From Chersky-840 sp963794615 (lineage in GTDB: Bacteria; Actinomycetota; Acidimicrobiia; Acidimicrobiales; UBA8190): a stretch of DNA of 64,000 nucleotides. Under the pieces are notes generated by a model. That model was not told where the DNA came from. It saw nothing but the letters and a program-made list of their open reading frames with translations, and did no database searches. The DNA lies in assembly GCA_963794615.1 (NCBI GenBank), contig CAWCEP010000009.1:186001-250000 (forward strand), given 5' to 3'. Shown here in pieces: positions 62,451-64,000 of this stretch. The position numbers and the translations under genes were made by a program. Position 1 is the first letter of the stretch. The number at the start of each line of letters is the position of its first letter.

Positions 62451-63380
62451 TCAGCGCGACGCCAACAGTCCTCCGGCCCGGCGCACGGCGTCGATGCCGG
62501 ACGTCGGCATGTTGAAGATGAAGTACTCGACCCCCGCCCCGGCCAGCTCCTCGAGCTGGGCCACGATCTCGTCTCCGGTCCCCACGTTGAAGGCGCCGGG
62601 CTCCATCCCTTCGATGCTGCCCAGCAGCTCCAGGGTCCCTCTCGACTCCTCGGCGGTGTCGGTGATGACGAGCGTGGACAACCGGCTGACGGTGATCGAG
62701 GCCGGGTCGCGCCCCACGTCCTCGCAGTGGGCGCGCAGGACGGCCACCTTGTGTTCGATGGTCGCGGCGTCACCGACGATGTTGCAGTAGTCGGCGTACT
62801 GCGCTACCAGGCGCAGCGTGCGCTTCTCTCCGCCCCCGCCGATGAGGATGGGCGGCCCGCCGGGCTGGACGGGGCGGGGCAGGTTCCGAGCCTCGTGCAC
62901 CGAGTAGTACCGACCGTCGAAGGTGACGACCTCGTCGCGGAACATCGCCCGGCAGATCTGCACGGCCTCCTCGAGCCGGTCGAGACGCTCGCCGGCGGGG
63001 GGGAACTCGACCCCGAGGCCGTCGTGCTCGACGTCGTACCAGGCCGCGCCGATCCCGAGCATGGCCCGCCCCGCGCTGATGACGTCGAGCGTCGTGACGA
63101 TCTTGGCCAGCACGGCCGGGTTGCGGTAGGTGACCCCGGTCACCATGGTGCCCAGCCTGATGCGGTTGGTGCGCGCGGCGAGGCCGCCGAGCAGCGTGTA
63201 GGACTCCAGCATGGGTTGGGTGGGGCCGCCCAAGGCGGGGAGTTGGTAGAAGTGGTCCATCACCCACAGCGACTCGAAGCCCGACTCCTCGGCGGCCACG
63301 GCCTGCTGGACCACCGCCTCGAAGAGCTGGTCGTCGGGAACGCCGATGGTGAAGTTGGGGATCTGGAGTCCGATTCGCAT
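62451..63380 (-). CDS. LLM class F420-dependent oxidoreductase
   Basis: TIM-barrel oxidoreductase of 309 residues: MRIGLQIPNFTIGVPDDQLF, RIRLGTMVTGVTYRNPAVLA, LDVISAGRAMLGIGAAWYDV and GGPPILIGGGGEKRTLRLVA. This belongs to the same general group as the genes at 7025 and 61598 but is divergent in detail. The substrate is unknown. Start at ATG 63380, the family-typical MRIGLQ; 44 bases separate it from the cupin gene upstream. Confidence 0.9.
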   Translation of the reverse strand: MRIGLQIPNFTIGVPDDQLFEAVVQQAVAAEESGFESLWVMDHFYQLPALGGPTQPMLESYTLLGGLAARTNRIRLGTMVTGVTYRNPAVLAKIVTTLDVISAGRAMLGIGAAWYDVEHDGLGVEFPPAGERLDRLEEAVQICRAMFRDEVVTFDGRYYSVHEARNLPRPVQPGGPPILIGGGGEKRTLRLVAQYADYCNIVGDAATIEHKVAVLRAHCEDVGRDPASITVSRLSTLVITDTAEESRGTLELLGSIEGMEPGAFNVGTGDEIVAQLEELAGAGVEYFIFNMPTSGIDAVRRAGGLLASR

Positions 63381-63424
63381 GGCCCGATCATGCTCCACCC
63401 CGCCTCCCCGCACCGCACCGGCCT

Positions 63425-63769
63425 CTACGAGGGCTCGACCTCGGGCGGGGCGAACACCACGACGGCGGCGAAGTCCTCGGTGATGTCGACGAAGGTGTGG
63501 GGCTCGCCGGCCGGGACGTAGACGGTGTGGCCGGGCGCCACCCAGATGTGCCCCGCCGACGTCACCAGGCGACCCCGCCCGGTGGCGATGACGTAGACCT
63601 CGTCCTCGGTGTGGGGGACCTGGTCGTCGGGTCCCCCCGGTGCCATCGAGTACGTGCCCACACTGAGATGGGCGCTGCGGAGGTGCTCGACCCAGTGCGT
63701 GCGCCCCGGCTCGGGCGCCGTGAACCGTCCCGCCTCTCTGATCCGCCTGGCTCCCTGGGGCCCGTCCAC
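63425..63769 (-). CDS. Cupin domain protein
   Basis: Protein of 114 residues with the double-stranded beta-helix: HTEDEVYVIATGRGRLVTSA gives the first cupin motif (His, Glu), and PGHTVYVPAGEPHTFVDITE the second (His). A metal is probably bound. GTG 63769 directly follows the stop of the metallo-hydrolase gene with no gap, so they are one operon. Confidence 0.85.
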   Translation of the reverse strand: MDGPQGARRIREAGRFTAPEPGRTHWVEHLRSAHLSVGTYSMAPGGPDDQVPHTEDEVYVIATGRGRLVTSAGHIWVAPGHTVYVPAGEPHTFVDITEDFAAVVVFAPPEVEPS

Positions 63770-64000
63770 TCAGTATCCCCGTGCGATCCACTCGTCGAGA
63801 TGCGGTGCCTCGGCGCCGATGGTGGTGTCGGCGCCGTGTCCGGGATGCACCGTGGTCGCTTCGGGAAGCGGGAGCAGTCGGGTGCGGATCGACTCGATGA
63901 TGGTGGGGAAGCTCGAGAACGACCGCCCGGTGGCGCCGGGGCCCCCTTGGAAGACGGTGTCGCCGGAGAACAGCACTCCGGAGCGGGCGTCGTAGAGACA
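63770..64000 (-). CDS. MBL-fold metallo-hydrolase (5' end outside window)
   Basis: The C-terminal 76 residues of a glyoxalase II-like protein: LFSGDTVFQGGPGATGRSFS has the GD metal-binding motif, and TTVHPGHGADTTIGAEAPHL the last His. The start lies to the right of the window. Its partner is the cupin gene that begins at 63769. Confidence 0.85.
   Translation of the reverse strand, partial: CLYDARSGVLFSGDTVFQGGPGATGRSFSSFPTIIESIRTRLLPLPEATTVHPGHGADTTIGAEAPHLDEWIARGY

Overview
This is a GC-rich chromosomal segment whose gene content suggests an actinobacterium, most plausibly of the class Acidimicrobiia. The evidence is indirect: four luciferase-like F420/flavin oxidoreductases plus an F420/FMN split-barrel protein, lipid-transfer-type thiolases paired with DUF35 zinc-ribbon proteins, CaiB-type CoA transferases, COG2159 amidohydrolase, many GTG starts, short 4-bp gene overlaps and repeated leaderless starts. 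There is no rRNA, tRNA, CRISPR array, insertion sequence or phage gene that I can see.

Layout. 1-9 kb: an ABC ATPase (cut by the left edge), an MFS exporter, a large Lhr-type helicase coupled to a nucleosidase-like gene, an LLM oxidoreductase and a metallo-beta-lactamase-fold protein. 9-21 kb: short-chain and extended dehydrogenases, SnoaL/LEH-type and VOC small enzymes, a PAS protein, Lon protease followed by a striking perfect palindrome, a zinc alcohol dehydrogenase, a PIG-L deacetylase, DUF2277, an HSL-type esterase and an LLM enzyme. 21-36 kb: visibly less GC-rich and more loosely packed. It holds an ECF sigma factor with its membrane partner, a sulfide:quinone-oxidoreductase-like / TusE / DsrE sulfur operon, an orphan FtsX-type permease, a lipoprotein, a methyltransferase, a sulfotransferase-like gene, a membrane-anchored copper monooxygenase-like protein and a fructosamine-kinase-like gene. 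36-41 kb: an alpha/beta-hydrolase-adenylate cyclase fusion, a D-aminoacylase-type amidohydrolase, NUDIX, VOC and SnoaL genes, and a Thr/Pro-rich membrane protein. 42-54 kb: a catabolic block with a P450, then a long minus-strand run of CoA transferase - CoA transferase - thiolase - DUF35 - thiolase - DUF35 - ferritin-like - DUF35 - thiolase - binding protein, and a COG2159 amidohydrolase facing it. 54-64 kb: a flavin monooxygenase-like protein, a cyclase with a cysteine-rich tail, a sedolisin peptidase with a six-repeat C-terminal array, an L,D-transpeptidase, DNA-3-methyladenine glycosylase I, two LLM oxidoreductases, a cupin and a metallo-hydrolase cut by the right edge.

How the genes work together. 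The 43.7-53 kb run looks like one acyl-CoA catabolic system: CoA transferases activate an acid, and thiolase-like/DUF35 pairs cleave it, as in the Ltp2/ChsH2 retro-aldol step of steroid side-chain degradation. The P450 and LLM enzymes could supply oxidations. The substrate cannot be read from sequence. The sulfur operon suggests sulfane-sulfur oxidation and relay.

A caution for every user of this sequence: about fifteen genes, mostly at 2.5-8 kb and 41-54 kb, have broken reading frames. In most cases I checked by hand, restoring one lost CG/GC dinucleotide inside a GCGC-like tract, or one base of a G/C run, restores a convincing protein. I therefore treat these genes as intact in the organism and damaged in the sequence, and I give their full extents.
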